Below, one piece after another: positions 1-7,907 of a stretch of 64,000 bases of DNA. The position numbers and the translations under genes were made by a program. The stretch covers positions 3,250,501-3,314,500 of the forward strand of contig NZ_CP100350.1 in assembly GCF_024204685.1 (NCBI RefSeq). The letters run 5' to 3'. The notes beneath the pieces are model-generated. The model saw nothing but the letters and a program-made list of their open reading frames with translations, did no database searches and had not been told where the DNA came from. This DNA is from Gilvimarinus sp. DA14 (lineage in GTDB: Bacteria > Pseudomonadota > Gammaproteobacteria > Pseudomonadales > Cellvibrionaceae). Within the stretch, counting starts at the first letter, position 1; each line of letters opens with the position of its first letter.

Positions 1-319
1 GCTTCTTTGCTCTAGATCTCATTTCTGTATTTTCATTGATATGGCTTTTGTTGTTGTGATGAATTTCTCGGTGTTTTTATTCTGTTCGGCGAATGATGTG
101 CGCGAGCTGAATGGTATCGGTTACACATTTTTGGCCAAAGTGGTGTGTTGTTCTTTGCCGATAAATTTACGGTTCTAGTTGAACTTTTTTCTCGGTTGTA
201 AACCTGGAAAACCGTAATTAATAGCAGTGGGTTTTATTGTTTTTTTGCCTGCTGAGGATGTCCCGTTTAGCTCTGTTTCTGAGTTGTTTAACAATAATTT
301 AAAGCAATGGAGTGAACCA
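1..319. other. Left-end noncoding stretch upstream of the mannanase gene
   Basis: This AT-rich stretch lies before the mannanase gene. I see no convincing gene, RNA or strong sigma-70 promoter. An in-frame upstream ATG at 227 has no good ribosome-binding site and would put about 31 unrelated residues before a clear signal peptide. The region is best read as the upstream control region and leader of the GH26 gene. Confidence 0.5.
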
Positions 320-2146
320 ATGATAGATATACGATTAAGGCCTGTTTTACCTGTGGCGTTTGCGGCAACATTTGCGTTGGCGGCCAGTGTCGCTCAGGCA
401 AATACCGTTACCGGTATTAATCAAACATCTGCCACTTTGACCGTTCAGAATGACTGGGGTAGTGGTTATTGTGCATCGGTTTCAGTGGACAATGGCGGCA
501 GCGCTGCTTTGAGCGAGTGGGAGGTGACACTGCAAACCAATAATTCGTCCATTAATAACTTATGGAACGGCAATTTAAGTGGCAGCCGTGTTACCAATAT
601 GAGTTATAACGGCCAGGTTGGTGCCGGCGGTAGTGCCTCTTTTGGTTTTTGTGCCACGGCCAATGCCACGGAGAACTATTTGCCTGAGCTGGTGGCGCTA
701 GAGGTTAATGGTGGCGGTGGAAGCTCAAGCAGCTCTTCGTCCAGCAGTTCGTCATCCAGTAGTTCTTCAGAATCATCTTCGAGTTCGTCCTCTTCAAGTT
801 CAGAGTCCTCGAGCTCAAGTTCAGAATCTTCCAGTTCATCCACCAGTTCGTCTTCCTCAAGCGCGGGCGATGTTATTCCAAACTCTGCCAGTAACGGTTG
901 GCCTTACTGTCGCAATGCGGCGTCAGATCCAGATGGCGATGGCTGGGGTTGGGAGAACAGTTATTCGTGCATTGTGTATGAGTCGGCTGCCGACCCGGGC
1001 CCGGGTGATTTTCCTTACTGCCAGATAGGCGCTGAACAAATTACCTTGTGTTCTGCCGATAACGGCAGCTGGGGCAGTGAAAGCGGCGCAGTGTGTTTGT
1101 CGCAGAGCATGTGCCCGGGTATGGGGAGCAGTGAGCAAAGCGCCATGCGCGATTTGCCGGTAAACCCTAATGCCAGTGCCAGCACTGTGGCGGTTTACGA
1201 TTATCTGCAGTCCATTTGGGGCAGTTATATGCTCTCGGGGCAGATGGATCAGACCTGGCAAGATGCGATTGATCAAACCCAGCGTGTGATTAACGATACC
1301 GGCCGCGCTCCGGCGATGATGGGCTACGACTTTATGAACTACGGTTTGTACTGGAACGGCATTTCCGGGCTGACCCAAACCGAAGAGGCCATCGAGTACT
1401 GGAACCAGGGCGGCCTGGTAAGTTTTACCTGGCACTGGCGCGATCCGAATGCGGCCGAGGGTGTTATTGGCGAGTTTTACACCGAAGACACCGACTTTGT
1501 CATTCCCGTTGTAAACGGCGAGCTGGACACCGCGAGTGAAAGCTTTGCCAACATCGAAGCGGATGTGGATATGATTGCCGCCGAACTACAGCGCTTGGAA
1601 GACGCCGGTGTGCCGGTGTTGTGGCGCCCGCTGCACGAGGCCTCGGGCGGTTGGTTCTGGTGGGGCCGCACTGATCGCGCCGACGATGTGCCCGCCGCCT
1701 ACGCCCAGGTGGTGTTGTGGCGCTATTTGTACGAGCGCCTGACCAACCATTACGGCCTGGATAATCTGATTTGGGTGTGGAACGGTCAGGGCGGCGCCTG
1801 GTACCCCGGCGATGAGTATGTGGATATTGTCAGCCACGATATCTACGACGGCCAGCAAAACTACGAATCGCAGATTGATGTGTACGAGCTGACCGCCGCT
1901 TATCCTCACGAGGTGAAAATGGTCGCGCTGAGTGAAAACAGCAACATTCCCGACCCGGACCAAATGGCCGCCGATGGTGCCTGGTGGTTGTGGTTTATGG
2001 TTTGGAATGACGGTGATACCGCCGAGGGTGTGACCAGTTCCTCTAACTTCTGGACCGGTGAGTACTTTAATACCAACGCGCACAAGTCACATGTGTATAA
2101 CCACGAGTGGGTGATTACCCTGGACGAGTTGCCGGACTTTCCCTAG
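320..2146 (+). CDS. Secreted modular beta-mannanase (CBM2, Ser linker, CBM10-like, GH26)
   Basis: This is an endo-acting mannan hydrolase exported to the cell surface or medium. The ATG at 320 was chosen because GGAG lies about 8 nt upstream and it opens a normal signal peptide (MIDIRLRPVLPVAFAA..., cleavage near AQA-N). Module order is: CBM2 at about residues 28-130 with conserved Trp and a Cys pair; a linker of almost pure serine at about 135-185; Cys/Trp-rich CBM10-like segments (NGWPYCRN, GWGWENSYSC and a second PYC...C...C stretch); then GH26 from about 270 to the end. The acid/base Glu is in PLHEASGG (about E440) and the nucleophile Glu in ALSENSN (about E539), close to the spacing in Cellvibrio Man26A. 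Poly-Ser linkers are typical of Cellvibrio-type secreted hydrolases. Family and modules are secure; exact substrate preference (mannan, galactomannan or glucomannan) is inferred. Confidence 0.93.
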   Translation: MIDIRLRPVLPVAFAATFALAASVAQANTVTGINQTSATLTVQNDWGSGYCASVSVDNGGSAALSEWEVTLQTNNSSINNLWNGNLSGSRVTNMSYNGQVGAGGSASFGFCATANATENYLPELVALEVNGGGGSSSSSSSSSSSSSSSSESSSSSSSSSSESSSSSSESSSSSTSSSSSSAGDVIPNSASNGWPYCRNAASDPDGDGWGWENSYSCIVYESAADPGPGDFPYCQIGAEQITLCSADNGSWGSESGAVCLSQSMCPGMGSSEQSAMRDLPVNPNASASTVAVYDYLQSIWGSYMLSGQMDQTWQDAIDQTQRVINDTGRAPAMMGYDFMNYGLYWNGISGLTQTEEAIEYWNQGGLVSFTWHWRDPNAAEGVIGEFYTEDTDFVIPVVNGELDTASESFANIEADVDMIAAELQRLEDAGVPVLWRPLHEASGGWFWWGRTDRADDVPAAYAQVVLWRYLYERLTNHYGLDNLIWVWNGQGGAWYPGDEYVDIVSHDIYDGQQNYESQIDVYELTAAYPHEVKMVALSENSNIPDPDQMAADGAWWLWFMVWNDGDTAEGVTSSSNFWTGEYFNTNAHKSHVYNHEWVITLDELPDFP

Positions 2147-2194
2147 GGGCAGAGTGCGTTGTTGTAATTAATCTGTATTGTAGGTGTAACAGAG

Positions 2195-2227
2195 AAAAGG
2201 GCGGATCAATCGATCCGCCCTTTTTTT
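2195..2227 (+). terminator. Rho-independent terminator after the mannanase gene
   Basis: A perfect 9-bp stem (GGGCGGATC / GATCCGCCC) with a four-base loop is followed by seven T, about 50 nt after the mannanase stop codon. Confidence 0.92.
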
Positions 2228-2292
2228 GTTTTGTGTGGGTTTTTATATCTGCGTATTTTGCCGCCAATTTTCGCAAATTTTGACTAGACTGT

Positions 2293-2320
2293 TAAAGCGA
2301 AACCGGTTTGGAGTCGATAA
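2293..2320 (+). promoter_or_regulatory. Probable FliA (sigma-28) promoter for the chemoreceptor gene
   Basis: TAAAGCGA at 2293-2300 and GTCGATAA at 2313-2320 resemble the flagellar sigma-28 consensus (TAAAGTTT, N11, GCCGATAA). The -10 part has one mismatch and the spacer is 12 rather than 11. The downstream gene is a methyl-accepting chemotaxis protein, a typical FliA target. It would give a leader of about 180 nt, which contains a small GC hairpin (GGCGGC 2407-2412 / GCCGCC 2421-2426). Confidence 0.5.
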
Positions 2321-2510
2321 CTAGGGGTCGTTTATACCCCCTTAACAAGCGGCTGAATTTGCGTCGAAATTCTGCGTTAAAGGCACGTACTAAACCTTTG
2401 GCTTGTGGCGGCGCATTATAGCCGCCGGATGAGTTGAGAAATATTAGGCCCTGTGGTTGAAACAGGCGCTTTGACTTACAAAGATTGCAACTGCGAGGAG
2501 CTAAGTGCTC

Positions 2511-4142
2511 ATGGGATTAAAAATTGGCTTGCGCCTGGCAATAGGGTTTGCCTTCGTCATTGTGTTAATGGTGTTACTGACGTTATTTTCTGTATGGAAA
2601 ATGTCCAGTGTGGGCAGCGCCTTAACCACCATCAATGACATAAACAGCGTAAAGCAACGCTACGCAATTAACTTTCGCGGCAGTGTGCACGATCGCGCCA
2701 TCTCGCTTCGCGATGTGGTGATGGTACCCAATGCCGCTGAGGTGGCAGAGGCGGTACAGGAAATCCGCAGCCTGAGTGCCGACTATGCCGATTCGGCGCA
2801 AAAGTTGGATGCGCTTTTAGCCAGTGAACAGCAAAACGATCCTGCGGAAATGGCAGCGCTGCAAAAAATCAAAAATATTGAGGCGCGAACCATACCGATT
2901 ATTGAGAGGGTTATTGCTCTGCGCAATGGAGGGCAGCGCCAGGCGGCAACAGATACCATGCTGGCCGATGCCAAGCCCGCGTTTATCGAATGGTTAAAGC
3001 TAATTAACGAATTTATCGATTTGAAAGAGCGGCAAAATAACGTTATCACCCGTGAGACTCGCGAACTTACCTCGGGGTTTGCGCTGGTGAGTTGGTTAAT
3101 TACTCTTGGCGCAATTGCCCTAGCGGTGGTAGCGGCAGTACTGATCGCGCGTTCTATCACCGCGCCGCTGCGCCGCGCGGTTACCGTTGCCCAGTCCATT
3201 GCTGCGGGAGATTTGAGCGAGCCTATTGTGGCCAGTGGTAAAGATGAAACCACCGAGGTGATGCGCTCGTTGGAGACTATGCGCCAATCATTGCGCACTA
3301 CAGTGGGGGCGATTCGCGAATCGGCCGATCAGTTGAGCAGCTCATCGGGAAAAATTTCCGAAGTGACGGTGCGCGGTGCTGAGCTGGCTGACAAGCAAAA
3401 TAATCAATTGCAGGACGCTTCGCGGGCAATCAGTGAAATGAGCGGCTCGGTTAACGAAGTAGCCGAAAACGCCGTGGCGACCTCGGCCGAATCCGAGGCG
3501 GCGCTGCGTTCCTCGCAGGACTCGTCCGAGCGGGTAGAGCACACGGTGAGTTCGCTGCGCACTATGCTGCAGCAAACGCAAAACACCTCCGAATTAATTC
3601 AGGCTTTGGCCGTTAAAAGCCAGGACATTGGTGAGGTGTTGAATGTTATTCGCGCGATTGCCGAGCAGACGAATTTACTCGCTCTGAATGCTGCCATCGA
3701 AGCGGCCCGCGCCGGGGATGCGGGCCGTGGTTTTGCGGTAGTGGCCGATGAAGTGCGCAACTTGGCCAGCAAAACTCAAGCGTCGACCCACTCGATTGAA
3801 GAGATGATCAGCGCGATTCAGGATAATGTGCAATCGGCGGTAGCCTCCATTGAAAGCTCTACGGCTCAGGGGCAAGCGACGAGCGAGCTGGCCAGCGAGG
3901 CAGTGCAGTCGCTCGACAGCGTAAAACAGGATATCCAGCAGATTGCCGGGCGCAACCATACCATTGCGTCGGCCGCCGAACAGCAGGCCCAGGTGGCCCG
4001 CGATATTGACGATGGTATTGCCAGCATACGCTCGCTGGCCCAGGAAGTAGATGCGGTGGCCGAAACCACCAGGCAAGAGGGCGAAACCCTGCAGTCACTG
4101 TCGTCGGTGCTGCTGGATAATATTCGTATCTTCCGCTTGTAG
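2511..4142 (+). CDS. Methyl-accepting chemotaxis protein
   Basis: This is an inner-membrane chemoreceptor that would signal through CheW/CheA. The start at ATG 2511 is preferred over GTG 2505 because GAGGAG lies at 2495-2500. The 543-residue product has TM1 at about 10-30, a helical periplasmic sensor of about 160 residues (four-helix-bundle type), TM2 at about 190-212, a HAMP linker ([11 protein letters not shown]...), and a long cytoplasmic coiled coil. The highly conserved hairpin tip is present ([18 protein letters not shown], then [15 protein letters not shown]). The C-terminus ends in IRIFRL and lacks a CheR-tethering pentapeptide. The ligand cannot be told from sequence. A sigma-28-like promoter lies upstream. 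Confidence 0.93.
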   Translation: MGLKIGLRLAIGFAFVIVLMVLLTLFSVWKMSSVGSALTTINDINSVKQRYAINFRGSVHDRAISLRDVVMVPNAAEVAEAVQEIRSLSADYADSAQKLDALLASEQQNDPAEMAALQKIKNIEARTIPIIERVIALRNGGQRQAATDTMLADAKPAFIEWLKLINEFIDLKERQNNVITRETRELTSGFALVSWLITLGAIALAVVAAVLIARSITAPLRRAVTVAQSIAAGDLSEPIVASGKDETTEVMRSLETMRQSLRTTVGAIRESADQLSSSSGKISEVTVRGAELADKQNNQLQDASRAISEMSGSVNEVAENAVATSAESEAALRSSQDSSERVEHTVSSLRTMLQQTQNTSELIQALAVKSQDIGEVLNVIRAIAEQTNLLALNAAIEAARAGDAGRGFAVVADEVRNLASKTQASTHSIEEMISAIQDNVQSAVASIESSTAQGQATSELASEAVQSLDSVKQDIQQIAGRNHTIASAAEQQAQVARDIDDGIASIRSLAQEVDAVAETTRQEGETLQSLSSVLLDNIRIFRL

Positions 4143-4152
4143 CAGCCGCTTA

Positions 4153-4184
4153 AGTTTCCGGGCCCTAAAAAGGTACCGGAAACT
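4153..4184. terminator. Inverted repeat between convergent chemoreceptor and tas genes
   Basis: A perfect 9-bp inverted repeat (AGTTTCCGG / CCGGAAACT) with a 14-nt loop lies between the two convergent stop codons and overlaps the last codons of tas. It lacks a strong T tract, so it may be a weak terminator or a transcript-end hairpin. Confidence 0.4.
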
Positions 4185-5217
4185 CTTTGTGCACCTCGGC
4201 AATATCCGCGAGAACAGAGTCGCTGAGGGTAATGGCAAAGGCATCAATGTCTTCTTTAAGTTGGTCCATGCTGGTGGCGCCGATAATCGTTGAGGTAACG
4301 CCATCGACTTGGTCGCACCAGGCGAGCGCTAATTGCGCGGGGGTTAATCCATGCTTTTGCGCCACATCACAATAAGCGCCTACGGCAGCATTGCTCTGTT
4401 CGGTATCGCGGAATAATCCATTGCGCTGCGCTTTACTCCAGCGGCTGCCTTCGGGGCGGGCACCGTTTAAATATTTACCCGTGAGGGCGCCGGCTGCTAG
4501 CGGCGACCAAGGTAAAAAAGCCACTTGTTGATGGACACAGTTTTCAATCAGGTAGGGCCAGTCTTTGCTGTGTAGCAAGTTAAATTCGTTTTGAATGGCC
4601 GTGACGCGGGTAAGCTTGTGTTGCTCGGCCAGGCGAACATACTCGTTGATGCCCCACGGGGTGTCATCCGATAAACCAAAATGGCGAATTTTGCCCGCTT
4701 GCACGCTTTCATCCAGCGCCTGCAAAATTTCCAGCATTTGCGCCGAGTGCGCCGCGGTGTCCACATCGGTAAAGTTAATGCGCCCCGGTGCGTGTTTACC
4801 AAAGTGTGGCGAGGTACGGTTGGGCCAGTGCAGCTGGTACAGATCGATATAGTCGGTTTGCAGTCGGGCGAGGGAATCGTCAATGGCTTTGAGGATGGCT
4901 TCGCCAGTAATATCACCGCCACCGCGAATGTATTTAAGTCCGTTTCCGGCGATTTTACTGGCGAGATAAAACTCGTCGCGCCTGCCCGGGTTGGCGGCAA
5001 TCCAGTTGCCAATAATGGTTTCGGTAGTGCCGTAGGTGTCGGCCGTGGGGGGTACCGCGTACATTTCGGCGGTGTCGATAAAATTGATACCCCGCGCCAG
5101 CGCGTATTCAATTTGGGCGTTGGCATCGGCTTGATTGTTCTGTGTTCCCCAGGTCATGGTGCCCAGGCAAACCCGCGATACAGACAGCCCGCTGTGGCCC
5201 AGTGTGCTGTATTCCAT
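4165..5217 (-). CDS. tas: NADP(H)-dependent aldo-keto reductase, Tas-like
   Basis: This is a soluble TIM-barrel oxidoreductase predicted to reduce aldehydes or ketones with NADPH. The 350 residues match the length of E. coli Tas (about 346). The aldo-keto reductase tetrad is visible: D48 and Y53 in FIDTAEMY, K88 in LASKIAG and H130 in YQLHWP. A GGGAG ribosome-binding site precedes the ATG. It converges with the chemoreceptor gene and is transcribed away from the TauE-like gene. The subfamily assignment rests on length and on the long insert after the Asp/Tyr motif (VPPTADTYGTTE); the physiological substrate is unknown. Confidence 0.88.
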   Translation of the reverse strand: MEYSTLGHSGLSVSRVCLGTMTWGTQNNQADANAQIEYALARGINFIDTAEMYAVPPTADTYGTTETIIGNWIAANPGRRDEFYLASKIAGNGLKYIRGGGDITGEAILKAIDDSLARLQTDYIDLYQLHWPNRTSPHFGKHAPGRINFTDVDTAAHSAQMLEILQALDESVQAGKIRHFGLSDDTPWGINEYVRLAEQHKLTRVTAIQNEFNLLHSKDWPYLIENCVHQQVAFLPWSPLAAGALTGKYLNGARPEGSRWSKAQRNGLFRDTEQSNAAVGAYCDVAQKHGLTPAQLALAWCDQVDGVTSTIIGATSMDQLKEDIDAFAITLSDSVLADIAEVHKEFPVPF

Positions 5218-5458
5218 AGGTGCTCTCCCGTTGGTAGGTTAACAGCCCTGTAGTATGGGGGCGGTTAAGATGAATCTCCATGGGGGGATAAGTGGTTTGG
5301 TTTTTGCTGCAGGCTGCGCACTAAGGGCGCTGATTTCGGCACTATGGCGCGAAAAACACAGAAAGTTTTGCAAAAAGGGTCGCCTGGGAGGCCATTCTAC
5401 CGTTAAAATTGTATGACATATTGATAATGAGTTGTTGAGTTTCTCAGGAAGTACCCAT

Positions 5459-6190
5459 TTGTCCGATATCAGTCTGCTGCAAATACTGCTCGCCAATCTG
5501 GCGCTGCTTGCTGGCTCCTGCCTGCAGGGCGTGGCCGGCTATGGTATCGGCACCTTATCGGCGCCCTTGCTGTTTTTGATCAGTCCGGCATTCTTGCCCG
5601 GTGTCGCTCTGATTAACGCGGTATTGCTTAACATTCTGATGCTTATTCGCAATCACCAGAGCCTTAGCTTTCGCCAGGTGCACTATGCGATAGGCGGCAA
5701 TATTATTGGCACAGCTTTGGCAGCGCTAACACTTACGGTATTAAGTGCCCAGGGGTTCGATTTAGCCTTTGGAGTACTGATACTGCTGGCAGTGGGGATG
5801 AGTGTATTGGGCGTTAAGCCCCGTCTGACGGATCGCAACAGTATTTTTGCTGGCGGCGCCTCGGGTTATATGGGCACTATTACCGCTGTCGGTGGCCCCC
5901 CCATCGCCCTTATTTACCAAAACGAGACAGGCCCTTTGGTGCGCGCCAACCTGTCGGCGTTTTTTCTCTTTGCCAGCCTTGCCAGTGTGGTTGCTCTGGC
6001 GCCCGCCGGTTATATTGGCATGACAGAGCTTAAGCTCTTTCTGGCGACCTGCCCTGGTGTCTTTATCGGGTTTTGGTTGTCGGGGCATTTGGTACACCGT
6101 TTACCCTTTACCGCCTTGCGCCCTATTATTCTCTCTATTGCCGCCATTGCCGGTATCGCCGCTGTGATTCGCGGCATTGTGGCCCACTGA
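5459..6190 (+). CDS. TauE/SafE family membrane permease
   Basis: This is a polytopic inner-membrane protein of the TauE/SafE (DUF81) family, whose members are proposed exporters of sulfite, sulfoacetate or other organosulfur anions. The likely start is TTG at 5459, because AGGAAG sits at 5446-5451 with a 7-nt spacer; a TTG at 5432 has no such site. About eight hydrophobic helices are visible in roughly 243 residues, arranged as two related halves. Small-residue stretches (LQGVAGYGIGT in the first half, VGGPPIALIYQ in the second) are typical of the family. The gene is transcribed divergently from tas. There is no sulfur-compound gene next to it, so the substrate is open. Confidence 0.8.
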   Translation: MSDISLLQILLANLALLAGSCLQGVAGYGIGTLSAPLLFLISPAFLPGVALINAVLLNILMLIRNHQSLSFRQVHYAIGGNIIGTALAALTLTVLSAQGFDLAFGVLILLAVGMSVLGVKPRLTDRNSIFAGGASGYMGTITAVGGPPIALIYQNETGPLVRANLSAFFLFASLASVVALAPAGYIGMTELKLFLATCPGVFIGFWLSGHLVHRLPFTALRPIILSIAAIAGIAAVIRGIVAH

Positions 6191-6253
6191 TTTCTGTACT
6201 TTTCTGGGTGCTGTGTCGAGCTGATCGACATCCTTCTTATTTATTCAACCGAT

Positions 6254-6290
6254 AAAAAAACCGCCGCATCGTTGAGGCGAATGCAGCGGT
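6254..6290 (-). terminator. Rho-independent terminator of yebG
   Basis: Read on the minus strand, ACCGCTGCAT pairs with ATGCGGCGGT (10 bp with one G-T pair, 11-nt loop) and is followed by seven T. It lies about 100 nt downstream of yebG. Confidence 0.85.
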
Positions 6291-6386
6291 GAAGAAGCGA
6301 CGGCGCGTTGTGGAAGCGGTGCGACGCCGCGTGCGCCGTTGTGGTGATGAGTGGTGGTCATCCGGCGCGTGGTGAAGGGTGTGGTT

Positions 6387-6665
6387 TTACTGGTTGGCGG
6401 CCAGGGGCGTTACGCTGGAGTCTTCGTCTACCTCTAATAAAGCCTCTGGCTTGCCTTTACAGGCCTTGGCCAGCTTCTCGCTATTGCGCGCCAGCAACAG
6501 GCCAATGGCTTCGCTGTGTTCTTCGCTGATTCCTTTAACGGAATTTTCAATCAGGTCGGTAATATTGGCTGCCAGCTCCAACATTTTGTCGTGAGCTTCG
6601 GCGGCTTTTTTATCATCAAACATCTTTCCATCCCGGTCACATTTCCAGACGGCGACTACTGCCAT
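6387..6665 (-). CDS. yebG: YebG-family SOS-induced protein
   Basis: This is a 92-residue small protein of the YebG family, which is DNA-damage inducible in E. coli and of unknown biochemical role. It matches the family in length and layout: MAV start, a short N-terminal strand region ending in K(M)F, the DKKAAEAHDKMLELA helix corresponding to E. coli SKKEADAYDKMLD, and an acidic variable tail. GGAGG lies just upstream of the ATG. A near-perfect LexA box stands immediately upstream, so SOS control is strongly supported. Confidence 0.88.
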   Translation of the reverse strand: MAVVAVWKCDRDGKMFDDKKAAEAHDKMLELAANITDLIENSVKGISEEHSEAIGLLLARNSEKLAKACKGKPEALLEVDEDSSVTPLAANQ

Positions 6666-6683
6666 GGTTAACCTCCATTGCGA

Positions 6684-6703
6684 TACTGTTTGGATATACA
6701 GTA
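6684..6703 (-). promoter_or_regulatory. LexA box controlling yebG
   Basis: The 20-nt site TACTGTTTGGATATACAGTA has the CTGT-N8-ACAG core and symmetric TA/TA flanks of the gammaproteobacterial LexA operator. It ends 19 nt from the yebG start codon, where it would block the promoter. Confidence 0.93.
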
Positions 6704-6722
6704 TCGGGCGGCGGTTAAGCTG

Positions 6723-7901
6723 TCAAGCAAAAAAGAAAGGCAGGGTGAGCCCGAGACTCGCCAACACCAGTGCCAGCTGGAGCCAGCGGCTGTGGCCAAT
6801 CAGCCGCCAGGCGGCGCGGGGATTGGGGCCTTTGCGGCGACTGCCAAGGCGCAGAGCGCACAACCAGACGCCACTGCCCGACAGAATGGTCATGGCCAGG
6901 CCCCAGATAAACCAGATGATTTTGCTGGGATAACCGGCAAAGGTGCCAAAGTGGAGTGGGTCGGCGGCTTCGGCAATGCGCTGGTGAACGCTCAACTGCT
7001 CGCCTTTAATCTGGCCGATAAGGGTTTGGGTATTGGCGTCAACCGCGATGGTGTTGGCGCGATCGCGCACCAATATCGCCGTGTCCTCGCCCTGTAGTAG
7101 CAGGGGTTTGTCTTTTAATACCAGAATGCGCTTGAGCTCAAAGCCCGGGTTCTGCGCCAGGGCTTGATTGATAGCTGAAGTCAGCCTGGCAGCGTCTTGT
7201 GGTTGTGCTTGAGCTTCCGCTTCGGGTAAAAGGCTGGTTGCGGCGGGCGCCGAGCCACCCCAGCGCTCTATCAAATACCACAGGCCGGTTAGGGCGATAA
7301 GACCGATAAATGGCAGGCTCCAAATACCCAACCAGCGGTGCAGGTCGCCCCACCAGCGTCTGGGGGTATCGCCACTGATGGGCGTTTTGGCAAAGCCGCG
7401 CCACCATTTTTTGTAAATAAAAAACGCCGAAAAAAATGACAATAACAAGGGGATGCTGAGCAGCCCGACAATGGTGAGGCCCCATTTGAGCGGCAGCATT
7501 AAATGCCGGTGGGTCTGGCGGAGAAATCGGTGGGCGTTAAACCACGGGGCGGTTCCGGTCACCTCGGCGGTGTAGGGGTTGATGTAAATTCGCTGCAGCT
7601 CGCCGCTTTCATCGCGGGCAATGGCTTCGGCCGCCATAAAGCGCGGCAGGCCCAGATTAAGAGAGCTGACCGTCCAGTCGGGGTTGGCGGTGTGGGCGGC
7701 GGCCAGCAGTTCACCGGCCGGACGCTCCTTGCCATCCGCTGGTGCTTCTACCCGTAGTTCGGGCGTGAGCAGCCAGTCGATTTCATAGGCAAACACCGCC
7801 AGAGTGCCGGTGAGCGAGATAAAAAACAGCAACAGACTGAATTTTATGCCCGCCCAGCTGTGCAGACTAAACCACTGTTTGCGGTTCATCCGCCGCGCCA
7901 C
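6723..7901 (-). CDS. PepSY-associated TM-helix protein (PiuB-like)
   Basis: This is a 392-residue inner-membrane protein of the PepSY_TM family, often found next to siderophore receptors and thought to help reduce or release iron from siderophores. Helix 1 (SLLLFFISLTGTLAVFAYEI) follows the N-terminal RKQWFSLHSWAGIK motif, in which the conserved His is visible. Further helices lie around residues 150-175 (GLLSIPLLLSFFSAFFIYK), 200-215 and near the C-terminus, with periplasmic PepSY-like stretches between. A second LHRWLG motif follows GDTPRRWWG. The gene starts 6 nt after the TonB-receptor stop, so the two form an operon with the receptor first. The iron role is inferred from family and context. 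Confidence 0.85.
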   Translation of the reverse strand: MARRMNRKQWFSLHSWAGIKFSLLLFFISLTGTLAVFAYEIDWLLTPELRVEAPADGKERPAGELLAAAHTANPDWTVSSLNLGLPRFMAAEAIARDESGELQRIYINPYTAEVTGTAPWFNAHRFLRQTHRHLMLPLKWGLTIVGLLSIPLLLSFFSAFFIYKKWWRGFAKTPISGDTPRRWWGDLHRWLGIWSLPFIGLIALTGLWYLIERWGGSAPAATSLLPEAEAQAQPQDAARLTSAINQALAQNPGFELKRILVLKDKPLLLQGEDTAILVRDRANTIAVDANTQTLIGQIKGEQLSVHQRIAEAADPLHFGTFAGYPSKIIWFIWGLAMTILSGSGVWLCALRLGSRRKGPNPRAAWRLIGHSRWLQLALVLASLGLTLPFFFA

Positions 7902-7907
7902 TGAGTG

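Noticed and set aside
717-866. Short repeats of TCx/AGx codons that look like a tandem repeat or microsatellite
   Set aside because: They encode the serine linker of the mannanase; unit length and order are irregular and there are no spacers, so this is not a CRISPR or noncoding repeat.
2321-2510. Possible riboswitch in the chemoreceptor leader
   Set aside because: I looked for c-di-GMP (GEMM) landmarks and found neither the GGGACGCAAAG-type core nor a matching stem arrangement; only one small GC hairpin is present.
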